This document shows, piece by piece, positions 1 through 11,554 of a stretch of 64,000 nucleotides of DNA (positions within the stretch are counted from its first letter, which is position 1; the number at the start of each line of letters is the position of its first letter). The stretch comes from Hsuehochloa calcarea. Lineage: Eukaryota; Streptophyta; Magnoliopsida; Poales; Poaceae. The position numbers and the translations under genes are program-made. Under the pieces are notes generated by a model that was given only the letters and a program-made list of their open reading frames with translations, was not told the DNA's origin and did no database searches. The DNA lies in contig CM070606.1 of NCBI GenBank assembly GCA_036346395.1, forward strand, positions 21,872,915-21,936,914. The letters run 5' to 3'.

Positions 1-1282
1 GAACGTACTCTCGGTTTCAGCGAACACATAATACATTTTCCTTAAGGGAAAACGTACTACCTAATTTTACACTACCATTAAACTGGCCATGGGGCCTACC
101 TACCATAGACCAAAAGCTACTCATTAAATGCGTTAACGCCAGATTTTCCGACAGTGATTTCATCCATAAGTACTCATTAATACCCTAATTACTTTGCTAC
201 AACCACTGTCGGTTTTCTGACAAAACAGGCTGTGGCTCCGCTTGCTTTGCCAGTGGCTCGCCGGCGCGGTAGCCCAAGGCGGCGCGATCTGAGGGCATGC
301 ACAGGTGCACAATAGTACTGCGCACCCAATGAGGGTACTCACGGCACGTGAGCTGGCTCAGAACGGCGGCTAGCGACGTTGAGCGGCGGTGGTCAAAACG
401 GCAGCAAAACGTGGCAAGAGCTCCACAGCGTTCAAGACAGCGGGTGCCTGGGCTGCTAAGGATCACTGGGAGACTACCTGAGTACGGGGTGTTAGAAGTT
501 GCTGAAGTGACTTGCCGACGATGATGGTCCACGGGGACGGTAAGCTACAACGTGGGGAGCACAACTGGAGCAAAATGGTGACAACCGAATGGCCGGATTA
601 GCTAAAGCATCGAATGAGGGTGCTAGAAAAGCAGTGAATCGACACACTACTCACCCGGCCAGGGTGGGAGACGAAGGGGGCAATCTGGTGGCCGAAAATG
701 AGATTTCTTCAAATCAACGAAGTCCTGTCGTGTATTGGTGAATTAAGTTGAGGGGTTCTGATAAGTGGCTTAAAGCACACAAGGTGACGCGATTGATCGA
801 GGGAGAATCTCACCAGAGTCGATAATGGCCGAAGGGTGTAGCTCTGGGCGCACTCTGGACTTAGCGAGAGCACGAGCTAGACTTGGATCCTACACTTAAC
901 AACAGAAACTCCAGTGAGCGAAAATGGAAATGCCACGAAAGGTAGGAGTCGAGGGACACAGCGGGTGGAAAACTTACACATGGGAGCTGCACAAACGAGC
1001 ACCCCTCTCCTCAGCCACCGAGAGGAGAAGTGCGGAAGAAGGTGGGCATAGGGTCAGTTTTGAGCAGGAGCAAGGACGGAGGAGAAGGCGGCGTGAGTGG
1101 GCGAAGCCCTGCGATTGGCAGCCAGGGGCGGTGCGACAACGGCATTGACGGAGATGCACAGCATGCAACGGCCGCATGGAGCTCAGCTCCTGAGTAGCGC
1201 CTGCCCAAGGTGGAAGAAGGTCCTGTGGTGCGGGGCGATTCTGGAGCGTGCGATCGGATCGGACGACTCAACAGAATGGGGT
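1..1282. other. Region without a recognisable gene
   Basis: The first 1.3 kb holds only short open frames on both strands, with no domain motif I recognise. Composition shifts from AT-rich at the very start to GC-rich after about 220. The style of the GC-rich part, and the TNP2-type transposase about 1 kb downstream, suggest non-coding flank of a large DNA transposon, but no terminal sequence is visible to prove it. Confidence 0.3.
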
Positions 1283-1393
1283 GATCGGCCGGTCCGATCT
1301 GCCACTCAATCCAGGCCGTTGACCCCGAATCGGACGGTCCAAGTAAAAGGGGCGATCGGCCGGTCCGATCGGCCACTCAATCCAGGCCGTTGA
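1283..1393. repeat. Two direct copies of a 40-bp GC-rich unit
   Basis: Nearly identical 40-bp units lie at 1283-1322 and 1354-1393, separated by 31 bp. Each opens with the palindrome-like GATCGGCCGGTCCGATC. Such direct subterminal repeats are common in CACTA elements, where transposase subunits bind, but here that role is only a guess. Confidence 0.7.
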
Positions 1394-1486
1394 TCTAGGG
1401 TTAAGGTGCGGTGCGGCTGAGCTGGTTGAGTTCGGGGTCTGGGGCTGTTCGATCGGAAATGGACGGCTCAGACGCAGGGAAGGGTT

Positions 1487-1617
1487 CGGCGCGGTCCGAA
1501 CGGGTGCGAGATGAGGACCGGAGGATCTGCATCGGACGGCTCAGATTTGTAGGGGAGATCCGGCGCGGTCCGAACGGGTGCGGAACCTGGATCGGAGGAT
1601 CTGCATCGGACGGCTCA
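1487..1617. repeat. Two direct copies of a 57-bp GC-rich unit
   Basis: Copies lie at 1487-1543 and 1561-1617. Both begin CGGCGCGGTCCGAACGGGTG and end CATCGGACGGCTCA, with a few substitutions between them. They are different from the 40-bp repeat just upstream but share GGTCCGA-type words with it. Confidence 0.7.
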
Positions 1618-2189
1618 TGAGCGACGTGGTTAGATGGTTGGTTTGAAACGAGGGAGCCGGGTCGGAGTCTGACTCGGCTTCAAGCTCGAGGAACAGTGAT
1701 TCCAGATTTGAATTGAAAAGGCTGAGATGATTTGGAAATTTCCAGAGGTAGCTCTATAGCTCTAAAAATTCTAAATTTTTTACTGAGTGATCCTGACTTC
1801 AAGATCAACCGTGTGTAAATTTTTCAGAACTTTTCGTGCAGTGCATTGCCCGCTAGAGAATTCATAAGCTGCTGAACAAGGGTTTGACCAGGGATACAAC
1901 TGGTTTGACCAACCCTTAAGAGATAGAAAATAATTTCTAAAAATTATGAAATTTCTCAGGGAGGTTACCAGGATGATCAAGAATTTAGGAAAAATATTTC
2001 CAGAGGATGATCACCAGGTTTGACTAGAATATCTTGAATTGCAACACTTCAAGTCAATAAACCAAATTGAATTTGAAGTCCACACATCAAGGGGATAATT
2101 TCTAGAGATTTCAAATGAAAACAAGGATGCATCTAAAAGTTTTAATTTATCCTCATTTTCATACATTTGAAATACAAACCCAGAGCTTT

Positions 2190-3621
2190 GGGATGTTACA
2201 ATGTTGATTTGAACGAGGACAACGACGATGATGATAGAATTCCAGATATGGTAGAGGAGTTATACACAGCTGAATAACAGGGTGGATGGAATTCAATATT
2301 TGGAAGTGTAATAGTAGAGTTGCAGCGCCAGCTTTATCCTGGATGTGCTCATTTTTCAAGATTTACATTTGTTGTGAAGTTACTTCATATCAAGTCATTC
2401 TATCGAATCAGTAATGTTGCATTCATCGCATTGTCAAGTCGTTGTCTTCGCTGCTCCACACTTTGCTTTCTTCCCACATCTTACAATGAAGGAAATAACT
2501 TTATCTGTGCATTCGGACTTGGATATGATTCAATCTATGTTTGCAAGAATAATTGTGTCTTGTTTCGAAAGGAGTATGCCAACAATGATGAGTGCCCAGT
2601 ATGTGGTGAATCTAGATGGAAAGATGCAGAAGGAAGGAAGCAGATTCCTGTGAAGGTATTGCGGCATTTTCGATTGATTCCAAGGCTGAAGAGGATGTTT
2701 GCTTCAAAAAATACAGTGGAGGAGGCACAATGGCACAAGTTGAAGCGGCAACCTGTGGACAATGAACTCAGCCATCCTGCTGATGGTGAGGCATGGAAAG
2801 ACTTCAACATAAAATATGGGTGGTTTGCAAAAGATGCAAGGAACATGAGGCTTGGCCTTGCTACAGATGGTTTCAATCCATTTGGCAACATGAGCTCCTC
2901 CTATAGCATGTGGCCAGTATTTGTCGTGCCTTACAACGGGCCACCACAGGCATGTATGGAATACCCCAACTTCATGATGGCCCTATCGATCCTGTGTCCA
3001 AAATGTCCAGGAAAGGATCTTGATGTGTTCTTGGAGCCTCTCATCGAAGAGTTGCTGGAGCTTTGGAAGGGTGTCCGTACTATGATGCATGTAGTGCTAG
3101 TATGTTTGATCTACATGCTGTAATTTTATGGTGCATTCATGATTATCCAGCATTGGGCACCTTGTCGGGGCGAACCACAAAAGGTTATTATGCATGTGTG
3201 CATTGTGACAAAGATCACTGCTCAAAGAAATTAAGGCAGAAGATATATTACATTGGCCATCGTCGTTTCCTTCCAAGGGATCATCCGTGGAGAAAAAGGA
3301 AAGAATTTAATGGTGAGAATGAAACCCGTGCGAAGCTTTGGGAACTTAGTATAGAGGAGCTGCAACAGCAACTGGACAATGTAAGAGATGTTAGACCAGG
3401 AAAGCATCCGCAAAGCGGTAATAAGAGAAAGCGGCAAGCCGATGGTCAAGTTACACTCGAAGAGTTTGTTTGTTTGACTTGCCGTATTGGTCGAGTCTGA
3501 AGCTGCGGCACAATCTTGATGTAATGCACATTGAAAAAAATATGTGATAACCTGCTTGGTACATTTCTCAACATTGATGGGAAGACAAAGGACACAGTCA
3601 GTGCTAGGCTAGATTTGGAAG
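2190..3621 (+). pseudogene. CACTA (En/Spm) TNP2-like transposase fragment
   Basis: The translated sequence matches the plant TNP2 / Transposase_21 family, the catalytic protein of CACTA DNA transposons. Recognisable blocks, in order, are NEDNDDDDRIPDMVEELYTA near 2200, LPTSYNEG, GLGYDSIYVCKNNCVLFRKE, CPVCGESRWK, RHFRLIPRLKRMFAS, DGFNPFG, YNGPPQACM and, from 3063, GTLSGRTTKGYYACVHCDKD. The frame is broken: a stop at about 2276, a shift at about 3070 (the protein moves to another frame around KGVRTYD) and a further shift before HIEKNICDNLLGTFLNIDGK at about 3530. The match ends abruptly where a copia LTR begins at 3622. The rest of the transposase is not found on the other side of that element, so the 3' part is lost or elsewhere. 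Confidence 0.85.
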
Positions 3622-5358
3622 TGTTGGACCGAAAAGGCGATTAGAGGGGGGGGTGAATAGGAGCACGCTCACTTTTTCACAAATTATGAATTCAACACAA
3701 TCTCACTCCAATAGCTATGATGAAGCTATGAAGATCAATATACCAGTACAGCGGAAGACTAGTATTGAATTCAATTGAACCCCCAAAGTAAAGCAACAAA
3801 AACAACTAAGATTAAAACAACACAGTGTACTGGCGGTCTGACCTCTGGACTTGACCAGTTGGACCGATTTCGGGCGATCGGACCGCTGTTATACCGGCGG
3901 TCGGACCGCTGCCAAATCGGTCAGACCGGTGGTGAGGGGCGGTCGGACCGCTGGGCTCTAGAACAGTAAAAATAGCCCGAAGACGAAGTTGCAAATAGAT
4001 CTAACTTTTGATTCTCAACTCCAAACTTGATGAAACTTTGCACACACCTTCTTTATGCTATTGAGGACCTATTCCAATCGAATATTATGATAATTCTTGG
4101 CTAGATCCTGAACATTTGTCAATTGAGTAAGAGAAGCTCTAAAACCGGGTAAAAGCGAAAACTTGATCCTAATGCTTACTCATGGGTGATTGATGATCAA
4201 GATGATCCTAGATGGGTTTCCACATGTCACAGCAAGCTTTACCACGTGAAGAAATCAATCAAAACTTTGCGGATCAATGAAAGCCCTAAAATCATGAAAT
4301 TGAAAGCAAGAACGAAAAGAGGCTTATCTCAAGCAAACCTTGCATAGATTAAATTCGTGATTGATGCTGGATTACACCCACTCCATCAAGGAACAGTGGT
4401 CAATCTAAGATCACGAAAATCACCTCAAACCATCAAGAGCCGTAGCCTCCATCTCAACTCCCCTAAGCCAATTAGGGTTTTGAAACATAAAAGAGGCGAG
4501 AGATCCGTGGTGCAGCCACCACCTCCTCCTATTTATAGTGGAGGCCTAGAACTTCTAGGGTTAGACTCTATTGGGCTCCCGTTAAGGCCCACTAACAAAC
4601 GGGTCACACACGCATGCTTCGCAAAGCGCCGTCTTTAACCTTTTGACCTAAACAGCTTCACCTAGCGCCATCTTGCGCCTCAGATTTGCTAATAGGTCAC
4701 CCTTGTCCATCTTGTGTCACGCTTGAGTCATTGACCTCACCCGGCATCGTCGATCGTTCTGGATATCAACTCTCCAAGTCTAGTCCCGATCATCCTCGTC
4801 GTTGACCGTCGTTGACCACCAAGCAACCTGCACAACCATAGACAAGCAAAACACGAATTCGGGAATAAGTTCTTCACAACTTGACCCATGTTAGTCAAAA
4901 CATGCATCATGCAATACATATGCCATGATACCAATGAACTTGACCTAACAAAACAACATCACCACGAAGTTGGCTGATGTTCATAAGTGGAAATCGGTCC
5001 GACCGCCACCTTGGAGCCGGCCGGATCGCCTCCGCCGGTCGGACCGCTCCCTATGACCCGGTCGGACCGCCACAAGGGATTTAGATGAATTTCAAGCCCT
5101 GAAATTCCGAAACCTTCTAGAAACTTAAAACGAATAGAACTTTTGCTTGGGAACTCCAAAAATTATGAGACCAAGTGCATTGGGATCCCCTCACTTGCCT
5201 ACACCCTCTATTTTTGGCCCAGCCTGTTCTGACCATTTGTGGTCACCGCCGGTCCGACTGCCGCACATGGCCGGTACGACCGATTTGGGACCGGTCGGAC
5301 CGCCATGCTATGGCCGGTCGGACCGCCCCTGTCCAGAATGTCTGAACTTTGTCGAAAA
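3622..5358 (-). repeat. 3' LTR of the minus-strand copia element (truncated)
   Basis: About 1737 bp, homologous on the opposite strand to the LTRs at 19693-21503 and 26105-27915. The first ~40 bp of the LTR are missing at the internal junction near 5358, where LTR sequence reading GTCCAGAATG...TTTGTCGAAAAC passes directly into gag sequence. It keeps the TATA box, the 27-bp hairpin and the palindrome clusters. Confidence 0.85.
4530..4537 (-). promoter_or_regulatory. TATA box in LTR
   Basis: TATAAATA on the minus strand, in the same position as the TATA boxes of the other LTRs of this family and followed by a GGTGG-rich leader. It is inferred as the core promoter of the retrotransposon transcript. 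Confidence 0.6.
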
Positions 5359-5369
5359 CCCTGTGAAAG

Positions 5370-6439
5370 TCCTTGGCCTTCCCTTTCTTCTTGTTTTGAG
5401 GGATCTCCTCCTCCTTGTCCTCTTCACTCCCGGAGTCAACATCGCTTAAGGATTGATCCTCAAAAGCGGCAAGCACTCGGTGAGCGGCCTTTGTCAGCTT
5501 GGCAGTATCATACCTTGATTTGTTTCATTAAGGCTTCTTCCAAACTGGCTTTCCCTACTTATGGTTGCTCTTACCTTCCAGCTTGGGGTAATTTGCCCGA
5601 ATATGATTAAGCTCACCACACTCATAGCAAGTCACGGGACCTCCACAATTTCTATTTCTCATATTGTTTTAGGTCCGTGTGATCTTTTTGACTATGAGGG
5701 CCAACTCAGCCTCAGGAAGACTCTCAAACTCTTCTTCATGAATTGCAGATAAACCAGCAAGCGAAAATCCAGAAGAAAACTCAAAAGACCCATTAGAAAC
5801 TCTCTTGAGCGGGTCTGCTACCAAAGCCATGTTTTCCTTTTTGGGATGATCAATCCTCTTGATCTCATGAGTCTTAAGCTTGCTATAGAGCAGCTCCAAA
5901 GTCAGATCAGAAAGATTGACATTCTCCTCAATGGTTGTGGCCTTTATCTCCCACTCCTTGGTGTTGATTGCAGCCAAGAGGTGGGTGACATTTTCAGACT
6001 GAGAATATTCAATACCAACAGCTTTCATCTGATTAATCACTTTATTAAAGCGACTGAAAATGTCATCGATGCTCTCTCCAGGACGCATCTCGAATTTGTT
6101 ATATTCACGCTTATAGACTGTTTGGTGTACTTTCTTGACTTGGGACGAACTCTCATGATAGGTTTCAAGAGTGTTCCAAATCTCATGCGCAGTCTCAAGA
6201 TTGCAAATCCGATCATACTCCTGTCTATCAAGCCCGCCATACAAGAGGTTTTTAGCCTTATTGTTGTTAGCCAAAAGGGCTTCTGAAGCCAGCGTAGCAA
6301 CTTCGGGCACAACGAGCGGGACTCGATCAACCTCCCATATAGCGTGTCCTTCGCTCTCAAGGAAGACTCGCATGCGATTCTTCCAATAGGCATAGTCGTG
6401 CCCATCGAAGATATGCGGCTTCGTGGAGTATCTATCTAT
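5370..6439 (-). pseudogene. Copia gag (UBN2-type) remnant
   Basis: Gag packages the element's RNA. The minus-strand protein shows the plant copia capsid pattern: HDYAYWKNRMRVFLESEG, AHEIWNTLETYHE, RPGESIDDIFSRFNKVINQM, NVTHLLAAINTKEWE and LELLYSKLKTHEIKRIDHP. The expected start codon is lost: the ATG used by the copy at 21563 reads ATA here (6437-6439). The frame is open from there to about 5669, then breaks. A zinc knuckle follows at 5587-5628 in the pattern C-x2-C-x4-H-x4-Y, the last cysteine having become tyrosine. The acidic segment SLSDVDSGSEEDKEEE is next, then the sequence runs into LTR-derived residues (VFDKVQTFW), which marks the deletion junction. No protease, integrase or RT remains. 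Confidence 0.85.
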
Positions 6440-6482
6440 CGCTAAGTTCAGTGACCGGTTAAGATCAAGATTGAACTAACCG

Positions 6483-6497
6483 GGCTCTGATACCACT
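6483..6497 (-). promoter_or_regulatory. Primer binding site (initiator tRNA-Met)
   Basis: On the minus strand AGTGGTATCAGAGCC follows the LTR end directly. TGGTATCAGAGC is the standard plant copia primer site, complementary to the 3' end of initiator tRNA-Met. Confidence 0.85.
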
Positions 6498-8242
6498 TGT
6501 TGGACCGAAAAGGCGACTAGAGGGGTTGAATAGGAGCACGCTCACTTTTCACAAATAATGGATTCAACACAAATTTCACTCCAGTAGCTATGGAAGCTAT
6601 GAAGATCAGTATATCAGTACAACGGAAGACTAATATTGAATCCAATATAAACCCCTAAGTAATACGACGAAATCAACAAAGATTAAAGCAAATCAATGCA
6701 CTGCTGGTCGGACCGTTGTGTCACTAGCGATCAGACCGATTGCTCACGGCCCGACTAAGGACTCGCCGGTCGACCACCGACCAAGAATGTAATAGAAAAA
6801 GCGGCCGATGACGAAGATGCAAATAGATGAAACTTTTGATCTCCTAATCCAAACTTGATGAAACTTGGAACACACCTTCTCTATGGTACCACGAACCTAT
6901 TCCAATCGAAGATTATCATAATTCTTGGAAGAATAGCGATCCTTTTCTGTTTGATTGAAGAAGGGTTTAAAACCGGGTCAAAACGAAAACTTGATCCAAA
7001 AATTTGCTCGTGGGTGATTGATGATCAAGATGATCCTAGGTATGTTCCCACATATCACAACAAGCTATATCACGTGGAGAATTCAATCAAAAACTCGCGG
7101 ATCAAAGAAAAACTCAAAATCATCAAATATAGAGAAAGAACGCAATGAGACAAAACATTTATCAAACTTTCCTTTGATTGATTTGATATGACATGGGCTT
7201 ACAGCCTCTCAATCAACGGAGGACAATGCTCAATCCAAGAGCACGAAAATCACATCAAACTATCAAGAACCCTAGCATCCACAAAAGCTCTCCCTAAGAA
7301 AATTAGGGTTTACAAAATAGCAAAAGAGACAAAGCGGAGGTGCAGCCATCTCCCTCCCCTATTTATAGTGGAGGCTTAGACCTTCTAGAAGTTTGACTCA
7401 ATTGGGCTCCCGTTAAGGCCCAAAACAAACGGGACACATACACTCGTATTTTAATGCGTCGTTTTTAACACCTCTTGACCTAATTAGCTACACCTTGCGC
7501 CATCTTGCGCCTCGGATTAGCCAACAAGTCACCCTTGTCCATCTTGCCCCACGCTTGAGTACATTGACATCACCCGTCATCGTTGATCGTTCTGGACCTC
7601 AGCTCTCGAAACCTACTCCCGATCATCCTTGCCGTTGACTATCGCTGACCAGCGAGCAACCTGCACAACAATAGACAAGTAAACCGAATTTGGGAACAAG
7701 TTCTTCACAACTTGACCCATGTTAGTCAAAACATGCATCATGCAACATATATGCCCTGAAACTCATGACTTTGACCTAACAACCGAATATCGCCGCCATG
7801 ACGGATCGAAGTGAAAACCGGTCAAACCGCCCCCAGGGCCGGTCTGACCGCCACCTATTGGCCGATCAGACCGCCAGTAAAGACTTAGCCGAATTTCTTC
7901 TCTGGAAAACCAAAACCTACTGGAATTTTCAATCCAATAGAACTTTTGACTCGAGACTCCAAAAATTATGGGACCAAGTGCAATAGAATCTCCTCTCTTG
8001 CCTACACCATCTTTTTTTTGGCCCAGCTCAATCCCTCACTTCTGAAGTTGGTCGGTCTGACCGCCGCTATGGCCGGTTGGACCGATCTTGGACCGGTATG
8101 ACCGCCGCCATGGCCGGTCGGACCGGTTAAGGCCTGACAGTACTGTAACTGTGCCTAAAACACGTGAAACGATAAACCGTTAACGCCATTGCCAATTGTC
8201 ACATCATCCTAAGATTTGGAGCATATCCCCATGATATCCACA
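6498..8242 (-). repeat. 5' LTR of the minus-strand copia element
   Basis: About 1745 bp from TGTTGGACC (6498) to ATATCCACA (8242) on the plus strand, i.e. TG...CA in both orientations. It carries a TATA box at 7360-7367, the conserved hairpin at 7693-7719 and clusters of CGGTC-S-GACCG palindromes, many decayed by C-to-T type changes. Confidence 0.88.
7360..7367 (-). promoter_or_regulatory. TATA box in LTR
   Basis: TATAAATA on the minus strand, equivalent to the TATA boxes at 20583 and 26987 in the plus-strand copies. Confidence 0.6.
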
Positions 8243-8352
8243 CAACCAATTTCAAAATTTACTACAGTCAGGGCACTATTTTGGAGGATCTTGAGGGATT
8301 GATTTACGTTATTTCCAATCAGTGATTGTAACCCTAGCAAGACCACAGCAGC

Positions 8353-10606
8353 ATACATGGGGCGCTATGATGCGGTGGATGTACCACACATTCAACTTGG
8401 ACAATGTTGTGTATGATCTGAAATTGAGTTGCCTTGTGAACCGAGCACAACATAGCACATATTGGTAGTTAATGCAGCTCAAAGGAACTAGGTCATGGCA
8501 GTCTTATGTAGGCCTGGCGAGGGAGGAAGGATGGAATTTGGTCATTCTAGTCCAAGCATATGCCAAGGCCATTCCTGCAACGACAGCTGAACAAGCAGGT
8601 GGTGGTGATACCGAAGAAGAAGTTAGGGACTCCAGCGGGGTAGGAGGTTGAGGAGTTGCTGATATGGTCAATGAAGGCTGTGAGGAAGGGGCTCCTTCTG
8701 TTTGGCAAGCTAGTGGGATTACTGATGAAGGTGAGGAGATCGAAGGCCTAGTAGAAAGGATGGACCTTGAAGACCAGAATAACCAAGCATTGTCAGAAGA
8801 TGAAGAATTTGATGAGGAGGATGGTGTGGCACAACAGACAGTTCCATCCAAGTGGAACACATACCGCCGACAACCTCGCTGTTAACGAAGGCTCTCGTGT
8901 ACTATGGGAGTACGACCAGAACGAGGTCAGGCAAAGGGTTATGTACAAATGCAAATAGGCCATGTAGGAGGCTGTCAAATTCTGGGTCTTGTCGAAGCAG
9001 CGTACATTTACGATAGTAAAGTCAAAACCCAGATGCTACGACATAAAATGCGACATAGAGGGATGCCCTTGGCGAGTGCATGCATTCCAACCTAAGTGGG
9101 ACACCTACTGGAAATGCTCTATAGTAGTCCCTCACACATGTCATCACTGAATCAACGCAATTCCATAAGAACCTGTCATCCCACTTCATCGCAAACATCA
9201 TGTATGGTAAGATCGTGGATAATCTAGATTTCGAGCCACGATCTATCATTCGGGTAATAGAAGTAATCTTCCAGTACACAAATCAGTTATGGAAAGGTGT
9301 GGAAGACAAAATAAAAGGCACAGAAATCAATGTTCAGTACATTCGAGGACTCCTACCACAACCTCTCTGGGAAACTCTGAGTCAGACAAGACAGAAATCC
9401 CGACACTCATGTCGACATTCAAGATGGTGTACATACACGGTAGGAACAGAAGAAGGCACTAAAGCGGGCATTCTTTGACTTTAGTCCATGCATAAATGCA
9501 TTCCAGCATTGCCATCCAATCTTGTGCGTAGATGACACATTTCTGACTGGGAAGCACAAGGGCCCGATATTAACTAAAATAGGGACGGACATGAATAATT
9601 AGGCTCTTCCCATGACCTTCGCATTCGTTGAGAGCGACAACACAGGCAATTGGCTGTGATTTCTAAGGAATGTGAAGATCTCTATAGTACAGAGTCGTCC
9701 TAACGTATCTGTCATATACGATCGACATGCGGGCCTGTTGAGTGCAATAACCTAGCTACAACGGCGGGACAACGAGGGGCTTCCGTGGGTGGATCTGCAG
9801 AGCCGGTGGTGCATGAGGCACTTGACTACAAATTTACTAAAGTAGTTCTGCAATAAAGACTTGATAAACTTGTTCAAGCATCTGTGCAGCCAAAACCAGA
9901 AGAGAAGGTTCGATGTCCTCTGGAAGATTCTAGATGAGCATACCGGGGCACACAGAAGGGAGGCAACAAAAAGGTCATCTACAGGCGCTGACCATGACCC
10001 CAAGGCATTGCCACATATACCAACAGATGCTCCTACTCTGATGAGGAAGACGGGGCGCAGGTGAAATGCTTCTCAGATTTGATTGAGAACGAGCCTAAGG
10101 AGAAGTGGTTGCTGCTGCATGACAAGAACGGTGCTCGATATGGTATCATGACAACCAATCTAGCCGGTATGTACAGTTGGGTCATGCTGCTCTAGGTGCC
10201 TTCCTTTGGTTGCTATTATGAAGGCAATTCTCTGAGGTACCACAAAGTACTTCGTTGATCGAAGAAACAAGGCCGCTTCCATGGCAAATGATGAGTTCTC
10301 AGACTCGCCATAATCACTAAGTACATGGAGGAGAAGAGCAAGAAGGCTGAGATGCACTGGGTGTTCAAAATGGGCACAAGGGAGCTTCGCTTCGAGATCA
10401 TGTGCAAGGAGGAAGGACGTCGTAGGACGAACCGCGAGAGGATAATCCACGAGTGCACGCTATGCCGAACTAGTTGCGTATCCACCTACAACAAGCCTCT
10501 TCTTCCTTATAGGCCATGCTCACATGTCATGGCTGCATGTTCGATGGTGACGTAGCACCCCGATCAGTACCTTTTCGGATATTTCACCAAGGAAGACGTG
10601 ATGTAG
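8353..10606 (+). pseudogene. Mutator-like (MuDR) transposase, 5' part
   Basis: A decayed plant MULE transposase, which would cut and paste the element. Blocks seen in order: RAQHSTYW...LKGTRSWQSYVGLA (N-terminal domain, about 8440-8515), an acidic stretch, the DNA-binding domain LWEYDQNEVRQRVMYKCK (about 8900) and CDIEGCPWRVHAFQPKW. The MULE catalytic region follows: HCHPILCVDDTFLTGKHKGP (about 9510-9555), FAFVESDNTGNWL, VIYDRHAGLLSAI (9705-9740) and LQSRWCMRHLTTNLLK. It continues with NGARYGIMTTNLAGMYSW and a SWIM zinc finger (ECTLCRTSC...YRPCSHVMAAC, 10450-10530). Stops and frameshifts occur throughout. The coding match runs to the insertion point at 10611 and resumes after 28612, so an 18-kb copia element splits it. 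A host FAR1-type gene was considered, but the order of blocks is that of MULEs. Confidence 0.87.
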
Positions 10607-11162
10607 ACCTATATGGATATCGTGAGGATATGTGCACGATCTTAGAATGATGAGTCAATTGGCAATGGCTTTGTTGGTTTGCAAAATCTCGCGTTTTTGG
10701 TTTTGATTCAGTTCTATCAGACCACAGGCGGTCTGACCGGTGGCTGGGGCGGTCAGACTGCCCGTGGAAGAGGTCCGACCGGTCGTGTGCTCCGGTCCGA
10801 CCGGTATTGACTAACAGTGGATTTTGGAGTTGATCCAAAAATAGGATGTGTAGGCAGGTGAGAGGAGTCTCCTGGATGTGGTCACATCATTTTTGGAGCT
10901 CCCAGTCAAAAGTTCTATTGAGTTGAAAATTCCAGAAGGTTTCGTATTTTTGAGATGGAATTTTGGCTAAGTCCTTTCGGGCAGTCCGACCACCGTTATG
11001 GAATCGGTCTGACCGGCCTGAAATCGGTCGGACCGGCTGTGTGGGGCGGTCAGACCGTCGATCACTTGAAGGTGAGCCTTCTTGGCATTGATGTGTTTGG
11101 ATTGTGTTTAATGTATGGATGTCAATGCTTTATTGTTGCATATTGCATTGTGGAACTAACGT

Positions 11163-11189
11163 GGGTCAAGTTGTGAAGAACTTGTTCCC
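11163..11189. promoter_or_regulatory. Conserved 27-bp LTR hairpin
   Basis: GGG, then T, CAAGTT, a 6-nt loop, AACTTG, TT, CCC. The same 27 bp, with at most one or two changes, occurs at 4861-4887, 7693-7719, 14077-14103, 19027-19053, 20248-20274 and 26653-26679, always in the U3 half of a copia LTR. Its function is unknown. Confidence 0.6.
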
Positions 11190-11546
11190 GGAGACGATTG
11201 GTTTGTCTATTGTCGCGCGGGCTTGCGTGTCAACGATGTCAACGGTGAGGTGGATCGACTACGCTTGGAGAGCCGAGGTCCGTAACGATCATGGATGCCG
11301 TGAGGTCGTGTGACTCAAGCATGGTGCAGAATGGGCAAGATGGATCGAACGGGTAGTTCGGTGCAGCTGGTTAGATCAGGCGGTGCGAAAGTCGGTGCAA
11401 GTCTCTGGGAGGTTCCCATGGGATTCGGACGAGAGAGACATGGCGACGTGATGAGAGCCGCTGATCAACCTACACGTGGTGAAGCAGGCGATTGCTTCAA
11501 CAGATTTGTGTGTGTGGGTCCCATGAGTGAAACCCTAGGCCTCTCC

Positions 11547-11554
11547 TATAAATA
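11547..11554 (+). promoter_or_regulatory. TATA box in LTR
   Basis: TATAAATA preceded by CTCTCC and followed by a purine-rich leader; the identical arrangement is in the 3' LTR at 19426. It is the likely core promoter of the element. Confidence 0.65.

Larger units (their letters stand above)
3622..8242 (-). mobile_element. Sirevirus-like Ty1/copia element, internally deleted
   Basis: A minus-strand LTR element of 4.6 kb: 5' LTR at 6498-8242, tRNA-Met primer site at 6483-6497, a gag remnant, then directly a 3' LTR at 3622-5358. Everything from the middle of gag to about 40 bp inside the 3' LTR is missing, so the PPT and all of pol are gone. The outer ends look intact (TGTTGGACCG and, on the other side, ATCCACA). 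The flanking 5-mers do not match (GGAAG on the left, CAACC on the right), and the left flank is CACTA while the right flank is not. The same family, with intact TSDs, is seen at 19693-27915. Confidence 0.85.

Noticed and set aside
5147..5610. Plus-strand frames of 100-123 residues
   Set aside because: They are antisense to the copia LTR/gag junction, and the minus strand shows the real gag motifs.
8353..10606. Host FAR1/FHY3-type transcription factor because of the SWIM finger
   Set aside because: The full order (N-terminal WQSYVGLA block, MULE DNA-binding domain, D-D region, SWIM, C-terminal knuckle) and the many stops indicate a decayed MULE transposase.
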